From contig JADJZU010000024.1 in assembly GCA_016715625.1 (NCBI GenBank), positions 1 to 52,451 on the forward strand: a stretch of 52,451 nt of DNA, read 5' to 3'. This DNA is from Bacteroidota bacterium (GTDB lineage Bacteria > Bacteroidota > Bacteroidia > Chitinophagales > LD1). Positions 1 through 8,895 of this stretch are shown one piece after another. The position numbers were made by a program, and so were the translations under genes. Under the pieces are notes generated by a model. The model searched no databases. It was not told the DNA's origin and worked only from the letters and a program-made list of their open reading frames with translations. Position 1 is the stretch's first letter, and every line of letters begins with the position of its first letter.

Positions 1-565
1 TATTATGGGCTGGTTTTATTTTAGTGCGCTGGTGGGTCAGGCGGGCACTTCGCTCATGCACAACCAGCAGATCATTAAAAAAATTCAATTTCCCCGTCTG
101 GTTCTTCCATTGTCTAAAGCGCTGGTGGGACTTACGGAGTTTATGGTTTCGTTGGTAATACTAATGGCAGTCCTGCTTATCACTAAGTGCCCTTTAACTC
201 TCGCAGTTTTGTTTTTGCCATTGGCTATTGCAGCAAATATTGTTGCAGGATTATCTATTGGCATCTGGTTGAGTGCGCTCACTTTTCGATATCGCGATTT
301 GCATCACATTATTCCTTTTTTAATTGGCTTTGGGATTTGGCTTACGCCCGTTTTTTATCCTACTACGATTGTGCCGGAGTCTTACAACTGGATATATTAT
401 CTGCATCCTGCAGCTAACGTAATTGCGCTTTATAGATGGATATTTCTTGATATGCCGGTGGTTTGGCCTCAGGTAGTGGTTTCTTTTGGGGTGGCTTTGG
501 CTTTACTATTTAGTGGCCTTTGGTTTTTTATTCGCAACGAAAAATTTATGGCTGATCATCTTTAA
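1..565 (+). CDS. wzm: ABC-2 type polysaccharide export permease (Wzm-like), 5' partial
   Basis: Inner-membrane permease of an ABC exporter for O-antigen-like or other surface glycans. About 187 residues are visible; family members are usually 260-290, and the frame is open to the left edge, so the ATG at 5 is taken as internal. Hydrophobic segments lie near residues 41-60, 65-90, 101-119 and 155-176 (counted from that ATG). The stretch KKIQFPRLVLPLS before the second half and FRYRDLHHIIPF in the middle are typical of Wzm/KpsM/TagG permeases. The stop is 9 nt before the partner ATPase gene. Family assignment is strong; the transported glycan is not known. Confidence 0.88.
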   Translation, partial: IMGWFYFSALVGQAGTSLMHNQQIIKKIQFPRLVLPLSKALVGLTEFMVSLVILMAVLLITKCPLTLAVLFLPLAIAANIVAGLSIGIWLSALTFRYRDLHHIIPFLIGFGIWLTPVFYPTTIVPESYNWIYYLHPAANVIALYRWIFLDMPVVWPQVVVSFGVALALLFSGLWFFIRNEKFMADHL

Positions 566-574
566 GCTTAAATC

Positions 575-1867
575 ATGTCAGACGTATTATTGGAGATTAA
601 AGACATCAGCAAAAAGTTTGATTTGCATCACAAACATTCGATGGGAATTAAAGAAAGCATTGCTTCTTTATTTCAACCGAAACAAGTTTCCGGTGATAGC
701 TTTTACGCACTTCGTCATATTTCGCTCACCGTTACTCGTGGCGAGGCACTGGGAATAATCGGGAAAAACGGTGCCGGCAAATCAACCTTGCTTCGTATAT
801 TAAGCGGCATTTTGCAACCGGATGAAGGAGAGATAAATTTTTACGGTAAAGCGGTATCCATACTTGATATTGGAGCGGGATTTCACCATGAGTTAACCGG
901 ACGTGAGAATATTTATTTTTCGGCTGCACTTTACGGCTTTACTGAGCGGGAGGTTAGGCTTCAATTTGAGAATATAGTAGCCTTTAGTGGCATTGGAAAG
1001 TTTATTGACGAGCCGGTGAAAAACTACAGCTCCGGTATGTATTTGCGGCTTGCCTTTGCCATTATCGCATTTTTGGATGCAGATATTTATCTGCTGGATG
1101 AGGTTATTAGTGTGGGTGATGCCGATTTTCAAAGTCGCTGTAAAACAAAAACCGAAGAGCTGATTGCCCGGGGCAAAACGTTGATTATCGCATCGCACAA
1201 CATGAATGAATTGTCCTTGCTTTGCCATCGGATTGTATTGCTTGAGAATGGAAGCATCGCAGAGTCGGGCGGCAGCGATGTGATAAAAAAGTATATCGCG
1301 CGTACACTGCCACAGTTTCAAAACTTAAGTGCGGCTGATGTTTATCAGATAAAAAATATAGCTGGTTCGGTTCCCGGTCGCGAGCACATTGTAATCCTCA
1401 ACGCAGGACTTTCAGATTTTAGCCCCATCAATTCAGGCATCAGTAACCGACAACCAATCGTTGTTTTTATAGAGCTGGAGCTATACAGAGAACAGAAAAT
1501 TGAACTGGCGCTTAGGTTTTTTGATCAAACCAACAACCTGCTTTTTGTGGCTACTACTTTTAATTCTGCACAGCAATCCATTTACTTAACCGGAAAATAT
1601 CACATAGCGTTTGAAATACCTGCTCATCTTCTAAACAGCGGATTGTATTCTGTAGATTTACTATTAGTGGAAAATTTAAAGTCCCTTTTTGAAAAGGGAA
1701 ACAGCGCTACTCCCAAGCATATTACCTTGCACCGGGTTGAAAAGTTTTTGAGTATCAATATTGCCGATGAGGATATGCTTGAGTATGGCTTCAGTACGCC
1801 TGGCGTTATAAAACCCCATGTAGAAAGCCGTATCTTATTTAGCCATACTATAAATTCGAGCGAGTAA
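575..1867 (+). CDS. wzt: ABC transporter ATP-binding protein with C-terminal cargo domain (Wzt-like)
   Basis: ATPase partner of the upstream permease. Of 430 residues, the first ~240 are the nucleotide-binding domain: Walker A GKNGAGKST at 63-71, signature YSSGMYLRL at 151-159, Walker B DIYLLDE at 170-176 and switch His 208. Residues ~255-430 form an extra C-terminal domain with the beta-rich look of the Wzt carbohydrate-binding domain, which in known systems recognises the modified non-reducing end of the finished glycan before export. This suggests that a terminal modification made by neighbouring enzymes (methyl or sulfate, for example) may be the export signal. The stop codon directly abuts the ATG of the next gene, so the genes are probably co-translated. 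Confidence 0.9.
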   Translation: MSDVLLEIKDISKKFDLHHKHSMGIKESIASLFQPKQVSGDSFYALRHISLTVTRGEALGIIGKNGAGKSTLLRILSGILQPDEGEINFYGKAVSILDIGAGFHHELTGRENIYFSAALYGFTEREVRLQFENIVAFSGIGKFIDEPVKNYSSGMYLRLAFAIIAFLDADIYLLDEVISVGDADFQSRCKTKTEELIARGKTLIIASHNMNELSLLCHRIVLLENGSIAESGGSDVIKKYIARTLPQFQNLSAADVYQIKNIAGSVPGREHIVILNAGLSDFSPINSGISNRQPIVVFIELELYREQKIELALRFFDQTNNLLFVATTFNSAQQSIYLTGKYHIAFEIPAHLLNSGLYSVDLLLVENLKSLFEKGNSATPKHITLHRVEKFLSINIADEDMLEYGFSTPGVIKPHVESRILFSHTINSSE

Positions 1868-3394
1868 ATGGCCAGGCACAGGTTTTTATGTATCATCAAA
1901 TGGATTGTTTTTCTCTGCGCGTTTCAGGCAAGTTCATGCAGAGCGCCAGGCGATAAAAAAACATCTTCGTCAACGGCAAGAACATTTATACTTAACACCA
2001 GTGCGCCAAATAAAAGTAAAGTCGTAATTGAAAACAAAGGCGATTCTCCTGCCATTTTTCAACTAAAGCTCAATAATCAGTTTTATTATTCGCTGGATGA
2101 TATAGTGCAAACTATAGCTGCTATGCCCGATGAATTTTCTAACGAACCATTGGAGCGTAAAGCATGGCGATTTGTGTCAAGCAATGTAAAATTCAGCAAG
2201 ACAATCACCGATAGTCGCTGGCAACACAATCCCTCGCTTATGATAAATTCTGTAGGTAATGGTATTTGCGATGATTTGGGCTGTGCTTTACATCTCATTT
2301 GGAAAAAAATGAATTTGCAGTCACGTGTATGGGTCCTTCAAGGTCATGTAGTGCCTGAAGTTTTTATTCAAAATACCTGGCACATGTACGACCCCTCACA
2401 TCAACTGGTTTACAAAAATTTGTCGGGAGATGTTGCTGGTGTCGAAGATCTTTCAAAACATCCGGAGTGGATTGCACATCCTGTAAACCGAAGTGTGTTG
2501 CAAAACGCAAATCCGGTGGCATATGCATTAGGTCACTCTCAAAAAATGGCCTCCATATATTCCAGCAAATCAGACAACTTTATAAATAAAGAGTATGATT
2601 TCCTGTTTGAACCCGGCAACTCAAAATTTATACTGCCCGCTGGCGGCAGAGTGATATTTCCTGCTTCGGTATCGTTTTCGGAAAATGCGTGTAATTCTTT
2701 TGCATTTGAAACAAGCAGATTGTTGGTGGAGTTAAAATCAAATACAGCTGCAGAACTATCCTTCCCTTTAGTGATTGCTTCTATTACAGGAAGCGGCACT
2801 GTAATGGTGGATGGTCAAAAATTTGATATTGGCTCCGACTCGCTTCAAGATTTTATTAGCGATTACTCTTCTTTTCATCAATCACTAAAGTTTTCATCGG
2901 ATTGCTCTGCAGTAAAAGTTTACTACCACATCAATACGAAAGTTGTATCGTTAAAGGCGGCAAATGAACTCATTATTACAGGGGAGCACGTGGAGTCGCT
3001 TCGTTGTGAACTCCTTGAAATCGAGGATTCAGGAAATATTCCGGATAAAGGGATGGACATGGATAGCCTGATTAAAGCTCGATTTTTGCTCTACGAAGAA
3101 GTGATACATAAAGGCAAGCCACGAAACAGGTTCGCTGAATGGAAGCCACAAAATGTGAATGAAGTAATCGCAAGAATGCACAGTTACTTTGAACTGACCG
3201 GAGTCGGAGCTTTGGAAGCTGAGCAAAAAGTTAAAGTTTTATCGGAGAAAATTATTCCAATAATGGCTAAGCTACCTAATTCAGAAAAGCAAAAAAGAGT
3301 GTTTACTGCCTTAGCTGATCCATATATTTTTATTGTTTTTTTAACCTATGTGGAGCATTGTAGTGCGCAAGAAGTAATGAAAATGATGAGTTAA
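1868..3394 (+). CDS. Transglutaminase-like lipoprotein
   Basis: 508 residues. The N-terminus has a hydrophobic stretch ending in a lipobox-like ASSC with Cys24, so it is probably a lipoprotein. A transglutaminase-like core is visible: Cys134 in GNGICDDLG, His160 in GHVVPEVF and Asp175 in WHMYDPS, in the order and spacing of a papain/transglutaminase-fold triad. The ~330 residues after the core match nothing I recognise. It starts on the base after the stop of the Wzt-like gene and is followed 7 nt later by an SGNH gene, so it belongs to the same operon. Transglutaminase-like proteins can act as proteases, amidases or crosslinkers; which applies here is unknown. Confidence 0.7.
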   Translation: MARHRFLCIIKWIVFLCAFQASSCRAPGDKKTSSSTARTFILNTSAPNKSKVVIENKGDSPAIFQLKLNNQFYYSLDDIVQTIAAMPDEFSNEPLERKAWRFVSSNVKFSKTITDSRWQHNPSLMINSVGNGICDDLGCALHLIWKKMNLQSRVWVLQGHVVPEVFIQNTWHMYDPSHQLVYKNLSGDVAGVEDLSKHPEWIAHPVNRSVLQNANPVAYALGHSQKMASIYSSKSDNFINKEYDFLFEPGNSKFILPAGGRVIFPASVSFSENACNSFAFETSRLLVELKSNTAAELSFPLVIASITGSGTVMVDGQKFDIGSDSLQDFISDYSSFHQSLKFSSDCSAVKVYYHINTKVVSLKAANELIITGEHVESLRCELLEIEDSGNIPDKGMDMDSLIKARFLLYEEVIHKGKPRNRFAEWKPQNVNEVIARMHSYFELTGVGALEAEQKVKVLSEKIIPIMAKLPNSEKQKRVFTALADPYIFIVFLTYVEHCSAQEVMKMMS

Positions 3395-3401
3395 ATTTCT
3401 T

Positions 3402-4589
3402 ATGAAAAGCACCTACAAGATTCTCATTCTTTTTCTATCAGCTTTAAGCTGCTTGACGTTGGGCTTGCTTGTAACGCAAAATCTTTTTGATGTCCCGGAA
3501 CTTATTAGTGTTAAAAAGAGTATCCGATCACTTGTTTTTGTAGTTGGGCTCTTTCTGTTTTGGGCAGGCGTATACGTGTTCCATCAAAAATCGCACAGGT
3601 TTATTTTAAAAAACACCTTAACGGTGATGGGTGGCTTGTTATCAATCTTCGTTTTACTGGAAATCGTGTTTACCTATTTGTCAATTAGCTGCGGTGGTTC
3701 ACAAAGTTTGGTCTCTAAAAACTGGTTTGCGAAACACTGGGGTCAAAACAGATACGGATTTCGTGATTGGGACCCCAAAGCCATTGACAGGCCTGGGAAA
3801 CCCAACATTTTTATTGTAGGCGATTCCTATGTTGCCGGCCATGGAATTGATGACACCACACATAGGTTTAGCAATATTATGCGCCAGAGTCTCCAAACTG
3901 AATTTGACGTATTTAACCTGGGGATTTGTGGTGCAGATACCAAAGAGGAATTACAGTTTGTAACAAACTATCCGGTAAAGGCTGATTATATTGTAGTGGC
4001 GCACACAAACAATGATATCTACAGGATTTTTGCGAAGAGCGAAATCAAACGAATTTTTAAACCTCAAGATGGCGGTTTGATGGCGAGTTTCAAGCTTAAG
4101 CCATCAACACTGCTGCTTGTTTCTCAATCTTTTGCATTGAATTTTTTTGATTACGTCTTGAAAAATATTTTGCGTGAGAAACTCATAAAGGCAGATGCCG
4201 AGAGTTTCTCAAGTTTTGAACTATTTCTTAGTTCGAAAAATGCAAAAGGGTTAGAATTAAACTATTACAGGAACGATAAATTGTTTCAAGCCCACGTTGC
4301 TCAAATAGGTAGCTTTGTAAATTATGCCAACCAAGACTCTGCCAAGATTCTATTTTTATTGTTTCCCAAAATTGATAGTGAAGTAATGGAGTATACTAAC
4401 CGGACCGCTAACCTGCCAATTGCTAACTATCTCACTTCTATCAACATTGATTATATAAATCTTACTCCGGTGTTACGCGATATACCGGAACAAAAAAGAG
4501 TAGTAAGCCGGTTTGACCCTCACCCGGGTATTTTTGCCAATAGAGCAATAGCTGATACGCTAGTGCGATTTTTTATTCCTGCAAAGTAA
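3402..4589 (+). CDS. Membrane-anchored SGNH-family hydrolase or O-acyltransferase
   Basis: 395 residues. Three N-terminal hydrophobic segments (about 6-25, 43-60 and 72-95) are followed by a presumably extracytoplasmic SGNH domain. The nucleophile motif GDSY is at 140-143 (Ser142), and a C-terminal DPHPG at 372-376 supplies the Asp and His of the triad. The middle has the expected NLGICGADT turn. In surface-glycan loci such proteins add or remove acetyl groups on sugars, so O-acyl modification of the exported polymer is the likely role, by context only. It follows the transglutaminase-like gene by 7 nt. A second, unrelated-looking SGNH gene lies at 15364-16407. Confidence 0.72.
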   Translation: MKSTYKILILFLSALSCLTLGLLVTQNLFDVPELISVKKSIRSLVFVVGLFLFWAGVYVFHQKSHRFILKNTLTVMGGLLSIFVLLEIVFTYLSISCGGSQSLVSKNWFAKHWGQNRYGFRDWDPKAIDRPGKPNIFIVGDSYVAGHGIDDTTHRFSNIMRQSLQTEFDVFNLGICGADTKEELQFVTNYPVKADYIVVAHTNNDIYRIFAKSEIKRIFKPQDGGLMASFKLKPSTLLLVSQSFALNFFDYVLKNILREKLIKADAESFSSFELFLSSKNAKGLELNYYRNDKLFQAHVAQIGSFVNYANQDSAKILFLLFPKIDSEVMEYTNRTANLPIANYLTSINIDYINLTPVLRDIPEQKRVVSRFDPHPGIFANRAIADTLVRFFIPAK

Positions 4590-4657
4590 GCGAGTCTTTA
4601 CAGTGCCCGCTGGCCAATTCTTTTCTTATTCTATCATTGCGGCACGTTACAAACAAT

Positions 4658-6070
4658 ATGAGTTCGGTATCGCATTTTTTTGACTGGATAAAGTCCTCTT
4701 TTGCAGCCAATGCAAGTGATGCATTTACTGCTGTCACAAATCCGCTCGAGCAATACAAACTCACCCGGCAAGTTCCATCACATACACCGCTTTGTCTGGC
4801 TCCCTATACCTCCATCAGTTTTAGTATTGATGGATATGCTACGGTTTGTTGTCTTAACCGAAAGACAACAGTTAGTGTTGTAGATCAAACCATTGATCAA
4901 ATCTGGACCAGTCCTGAGTTCGAGCGATTGAGGCATGAGATTAAAAACAACAACCTTGGTTATGATTGCGCTATATGCAAGCATCAGATTGAAGCTGGGG
5001 ATTATGAGGGAGTAAAGGCACGTAGCTCCGATAACTACCTCAGCGATAATTACAGCCGCCCTGTGTTTATGGAATTTTGCCTGGACAATACATGTAATCT
5101 GGCATGTGTGATGTGCAACTCACTTCTGTCATCCAGTATTCGCAAGAATGAAAAGTTACCTCCCCTTAAAAAGTTTTATGACGACAGTTTTGTAGAACAA
5201 CTTATCCCGTATATTCCTCATTTAAAAGAAGTGGTTTTTTCAGGAGGAGAACCTTTTTTGACCCCTCTGTATTTTAAAATGTGGGAGAAAATGATTGCCC
5301 TTAATCCTAAGCTGATTATTGGGGTGGTAACGAATGGTTCTACTTTAAACCAGCGAATTAAAGATTTGCTGCAGCGCGGTAAGTTTAAGATAAATATTTC
5401 TATCGATTCAGTAGACAAACAAACCTATGAAGCTGTGCGTTGCAATGCAAGTTTCGATCATTTAATGGATAATTTTAAATGGTTTGTACAATATGGCAGG
5501 GAAAACGATCAACGTGTGAATATTCCAGTTTGCCCCTTAACTAATAACTGGCGGGGAATTCCAGAGTTGGTTCGTTTTGCAAACACCCATGATGTTTCCA
5601 TAAACTTTGTTCATGTTGACAGGCCATTCACTTTAGCTCTTTCGCGGGCGTCTTATACATTGCTGGATGAGATTATTGTTTATTACCAGGCGCAATTTTT
5701 TGAGGATGTTTCGCATAGCTCTAAAGTAAACATCCGAAGATTTGAAGGATTAATTGGCGATTTGAAAAACTGGCGGGAAGCAAACTCAATTGAAAATAAT
5801 TTACAGCAGACTTATGATGCGCTGCAGAAGTTGGTTGATAACATAAAAAGTAGTGAACTCATTCCTGAAAGTTCGACACACACGGACAGCAAATCGGCTA
5901 TGATAGATAAAGTTAATGCTGTCATTGAGCTTTCTGAAATCACACCGTTGCAGCGTGCTAAGTTGCTCTCAGTCTTTAATAGTTATTCCATAGAGAGGCT
6001 TCACGATTTTATGAGCTCAAAAAGCAAGAGTGAGGTGGTGGGTTTCTTTAAAGAATATATTGGTAAATAA
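4658..6070 (+). CDS. Radical SAM protein with N-terminal twitch/SPASM-like domain (copy 1)
   Basis: 470 residues from the ATG at 4658; a TTG 21 nt upstream could extend it by 7 residues but is less likely. The radical SAM cluster motif CNLACVMC supplies Cys146, Cys150 and Cys153, followed by GGEP at 196-199. Unusually, the auxiliary cysteine region precedes the radical SAM domain: Cys46, Cys64-Cys65 and the pair Cys104/Cys107. This resembles the N-terminal twitch radical SAM proteins (family named N_Twi_rSAM), whose substrates are not established. A clear paralogue is at 12745-14136. The gene ends 5 nt from the end of the oppositely oriented sulfotransferase. A role in modifying a glycan or lipid precursor is inferred from context. 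Confidence 0.82.
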   Translation: MSSVSHFFDWIKSSFAANASDAFTAVTNPLEQYKLTRQVPSHTPLCLAPYTSISFSIDGYATVCCLNRKTTVSVVDQTIDQIWTSPEFERLRHEIKNNNLGYDCAICKHQIEAGDYEGVKARSSDNYLSDNYSRPVFMEFCLDNTCNLACVMCNSLLSSSIRKNEKLPPLKKFYDDSFVEQLIPYIPHLKEVVFSGGEPFLTPLYFKMWEKMIALNPKLIIGVVTNGSTLNQRIKDLLQRGKFKINISIDSVDKQTYEAVRCNASFDHLMDNFKWFVQYGRENDQRVNIPVCPLTNNWRGIPELVRFANTHDVSINFVHVDRPFTLALSRASYTLLDEIIVYYQAQFFEDVSHSSKVNIRRFEGLIGDLKNWREANSIENNLQQTYDALQKLVDNIKSSELIPESSTHTDSKSAMIDKVNAVIELSEITPLQRAKLLSVFNSYSIERLHDFMSSKSKSEVVGFFKEYIGK

Positions 6071-6075
6071 TAGTC

Positions 6076-6861
6076 TCACTTGCCAGCCAGCATTCTATTG
6101 ATGGCATTGTTGGCTTGTAACAACCTTACCTGTAAGTTGGCCATAGGGATTGCTGAAAACTCGGCATTAAATTTTTTAAGAAAGTAATCATACACCTTAA
6201 TATCTACATCATTAACAAGTGCTATTTTCTCCAAGGTTTCATTACTCAAAACTTGATTAGGATTGTTGCGGGCTACATTTCTATTGCTATAGCTTTGTGG
6301 CTTGATTCCTATTTTATGTTTAAAGAAAATCAAGCCTTCATCAAACAGGTGCGTGGGATAAATGCCTACAAAATGCTTTTCATAATTCTCAACTACCTTA
6401 TCATAAGCTTTAACTTTATCTTTCTTGATTTCATTAATGCTCATCCCCGACAAAAAGAACGTTTGCATGTTATGCAAGTATTCAATGGTCATAAAATTCT
6501 CCATCGTTTTCTCTGTTGGCAGTAAGAAGTTCTGATATGTCTCTGGCATTCTAAGCAGGGCTTTGTAGGCCGATACAAAATGACCAGTAGGTTCGCGCAC
6601 CACGCCTAAATACTTGAATTGATTAGATTTGAATATGTCGTGAATGCCAAAAGTGAAGTGACCACCAATGAAATTGTATTGTTGCCAGTTAGGATTCTTT
6701 TCGAGGTTATAAGACGGACCTTCCTTAATTCGCATTTCGAATTTATCCATTTCAGGCTTGGGAGGGTAAAAAAAGCCTACTCGGTTATTTTTATCACTTG
6801 CCAGCACATCCATAAAGGTTGTGCCTGAAGTTTTGGGTGTATGAATAAAAAAATACGTCAA
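6076..6861 (-). CDS. Sulfotransferase family protein
   Basis: 261 residues. The N-terminus begins almost at once with the PAPS 5'-phosphate-binding loop, TPKTSGTTF at residues 8-16, and later has a VREP sequence in the position of the 3'-phosphate site, as in family-2-like carbohydrate sulfotransferases. The start is a TTG at 6861: an in-frame TAA lies two codons upstream, and the next Met would remove the P-loop. It is the only minus-strand gene among the + strand glycan genes and ends tail-to-tail with the radical SAM gene, so it needs its own promoter in the 121-nt divergent gap 6862-6982. A likely role is sulfation of the exported glycan, using PAPS in the cytoplasm. Confidence 0.78.
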   Translation of the reverse strand: MTYFFIHTPKTSGTTFMDVLASDKNNRVGFFYPPKPEMDKFEMRIKEGPSYNLEKNPNWQQYNFIGGHFTFGIHDIFKSNQFKYLGVVREPTGHFVSAYKALLRMPETYQNFLLPTEKTMENFMTIEYLHNMQTFFLSGMSINEIKKDKVKAYDKVVENYEKHFVGIYPTHLFDEGLIFFKHKIGIKPQSYSNRNVARNNPNQVLSNETLEKIALVNDVDIKVYDYFLKKFNAEFSAIPMANLQVRLLQANNAINRMLAGK

Positions 6862-6932
6862 AGGTTATGCTGTTTAAATTCAAATATATCCAAGAATGTA
6901 AGCCATTAAAGTGTATCGTTTTAAAGTTAGTT

Positions 6933-6940
6933 TACATTTG
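6933..6940 (+). promoter_or_regulatory. Candidate -7 element (TACATTTG) upstream of the methyltransferase gene
   Basis: TACATTTG matches the Bacteroidota -7 consensus TAnnTTTG and lies 42 nt before the methyltransferase ATG, in the divergent gap with the sulfotransferase gene. No TTG is at the usual -33 distance, so only half of the promoter is supported. Confidence 0.35.
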
Positions 6941-6982
6941 AAAATTGAAAGCCGCAGGAAACGGACCTAATGCATTTAGCAA

Positions 6983-7780
6983 ATGCATACAAAATACAAT
7001 CAACAAGAGTTTATGAGTAACACATATAAAGAACAATCAAAGAAAGTTGCTGACTATTACGATAAATGGAATGATAGATATGATGCTGTGTATGGTAAAA
7101 TTATCCAGGCACACCGACCACCTAACGATAAAGACCTTTTAAACTATACTTTGACCAGCGCAGGTTTGCAGGATGGGCAGACAATTCTAGATGCAGGATG
7201 TGGAAATTGTGGGCCAGCTATCTACTTCGCAAAGGCGCTAAAAGTCTATGTAGAAGGTTTAAGTATTTCGCCTTACCAAGTGGAGGAATCAAAAAGACGC
7301 ATAGCCGAAAATGGATTGCAGGAAAGGATAAGTGTAACTTGTGGCGATTATCACGAGCTTTCGGGACTGTACACTGCCAATAAGTTTGATAGGATATTAT
7401 TTCTGGAGTCCCTTGGTCACGCTGGCAATCCTTCTTCGGCAATAGCTTCAGCGTATGAAATATTAAAGCCGGGTGGTGAAATTTACATCAAAGATTTCTA
7501 CGCCAAGAAATCACTGGATAATCTGTTTCAGGAAAAAATAAACCAAGTGGTCAGTAATCTAAACCGCCACTACAGCTATAATGTAATGGATTTAGAGAGC
7601 ACGATTGGAGCGCTTAGAAAGTCAAATTTTGAGATTGATTTTATAAAACGTATTGATTTTAAAAATGATGCATCCATTAAAAATGATTTTGAAGCACAGT
7701 TTGGCATTGATTTGTTTGAGGGTATGGAGGAGTTTTATTTTGCCGAATGGCTTGAGATAAAGTGTTTTAAGCCTCTTTAG
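6983..7780 (+). CDS. Class I SAM-dependent methyltransferase
   Basis: 265 residues. The SAM-binding motif I ILDAGCGNCGPA is near residues 68-79. The following Rossmann elements include the acidic post-I region (the YVEGLSIS stretch), RILFLESLGHAG and LKPGGEIYIKDF. The layout resembles small-molecule methyltransferases of the UbiE/cyclopropane-synthase type rather than DNA or rRNA enzymes. It begins at ATG 6983; an ATG ten codons later is a possible alternative start. It is preceded by the sulfotransferase on the other strand and followed by the radical SAM/UbiA pair. Methylation of a sugar or of the lipid carrier product is plausible from context; the substrate cannot be read from the sequence. 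Confidence 0.82.
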   Translation: MHTKYNQQEFMSNTYKEQSKKVADYYDKWNDRYDAVYGKIIQAHRPPNDKDLLNYTLTSAGLQDGQTILDAGCGNCGPAIYFAKALKVYVEGLSISPYQVEESKRRIAENGLQERISVTCGDYHELSGLYTANKFDRILFLESLGHAGNPSSAIASAYEILKPGGEIYIKDFYAKKSLDNLFQEKINQVVSNLNRHYSYNVMDLESTIGALRKSNFEIDFIKRIDFKNDASIKNDFEAQFGIDLFEGMEEFYFAEWLEIKCFKPL

Positions 7781-7896
7781 CTCATAAGCTCTTTTTGCTA
7801 TGATAAGAGCTATTAAATACGGTCATATTGTGAATTATATTTTAAGTTCCTTTTTTTGTAGAAGAAAGACAAACAGCAAGTATATGTTCTGAAGAA

Positions 7897-8895
7897 ATGA
7901 TTGATAAAGTTTTGATACCAGATGATAACACCAACCGGTTCACGTACGACTATATGCGTGCCATGCCCGGCCGCATTAATTGGCACTTAAACGATTTATG
8001 CAACTTCAAGTGTGAGTATTGCTTCTTTCCCTACTTCACAAAGGAGAATCCAGATGTGGGTCGATTGAGCCCCACTCAGATTGTTGAAGCTTTTAACCGC
8101 ACAGGTCGTCAATGGCACATATACATGGCAGGGGGAGAGCCTATGTTGTATCCAAATTTCATTGAATTGATTGGGCTGCTAAAGCCGTATCATCCTGTTT
8201 ATATCAGTACCAATCTTTCTAACAAATATACACGCGCTTTTGCAGAACAAATAACTCCTGAAAATATTATATCTATAAACGCTTCATTGCATATTGGGCA
8301 CCATACTGAAAGCAGCCTCGAGAAATTTATTGATAACTACAAATTATATCGCTCAAAAGGATTTCATGTGATTGTAACGTATGTTACTCATCCTCCTTTG
8401 TTTTCAAAAATGGATGCCGACTTTGAGTTTTTAAAAAATCGAGGAATTGAACATTTGCATGCCCTTACATTTCAAGGGTCATTCGAAGGCAAACAATACC
8501 CTGCAGCATATACGCATGAGCAGAAAAAAATGCTAAACAAATATCTGATTGATAAAACGGAAATGTTTGTCTCAATGGACCGGACCAACTTTCAAGGTAA
8601 GTTATGTCGTGCTGGAAAGGATTATTTCTTCATGGACATAAAAGGGAATATGTTCAGGTGCGGAACACTCGAAGGAAAAGAGTCTTATGGAAATATGTTT
8701 GATGGAACATTTCAACCCAAACAGGATATTCACGCATGTCCGGTCTCCAGATGTAACGACAGTTGTCATGGCATTACTTCATTAATAAATATGCCTCCTG
8801 TTCCTGAGCTTGATTCCGACATAAAACATTCCATTATGAATGGTTACCATAAAGTAAAAAGTATTTTTACAGGCGACACCTCGCTGGTTGAATGA
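7897..8895 (+). CDS. Radical SAM protein with SPASM-like C-terminus
   Basis: 332 residues. The cluster motif is CNFKCEYC (Cys35, Cys39, Cys42), followed by AGGEPMLYP near 78-86. The C-terminal third has Cys237, Cys255, Cys281, Cys286 and Cys290, consistent with a SPASM-like auxiliary iron-sulfur domain. Unlike the two N-terminal-twitch enzymes in the locus, its domains are in the usual order. It overlaps the downstream UbiA-family gene by 4 nt (ATGA), implying translational coupling and perhaps a shared substrate. A 116-nt gap upstream contains an imperfect inverted repeat (AGCTCTT at 7787-7793 and AAGAGCT at 7805-7811) with no clear U-tract. Confidence 0.82.
   Translation: MIDKVLIPDDNTNRFTYDYMRAMPGRINWHLNDLCNFKCEYCFFPYFTKENPDVGRLSPTQIVEAFNRTGRQWHIYMAGGEPMLYPNFIELIGLLKPYHPVYISTNLSNKYTRAFAEQITPENIISINASLHIGHHTESSLEKFIDNYKLYRSKGFHVIVTYVTHPPLFSKMDADFEFLKNRGIEHLHALTFQGSFEGKQYPAAYTHEQKKMLNKYLIDKTEMFVSMDRTNFQGKLCRAGKDYFFMDIKGNMFRCGTLEGKESYGNMFDGTFQPKQDIHACPVSRCNDSCHGITSLINMPPVPELDSDIKHSIMNGYHKVKSIFTGDTSLVE

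Noticed and set aside
7781..7896. Possible terminator between the methyltransferase and radical SAM genes
   Set aside because: The AGCTCTT/AAGAGCT inverted repeat has an 11-nt loop and no T-tract after it, so it was not listed as a terminator.
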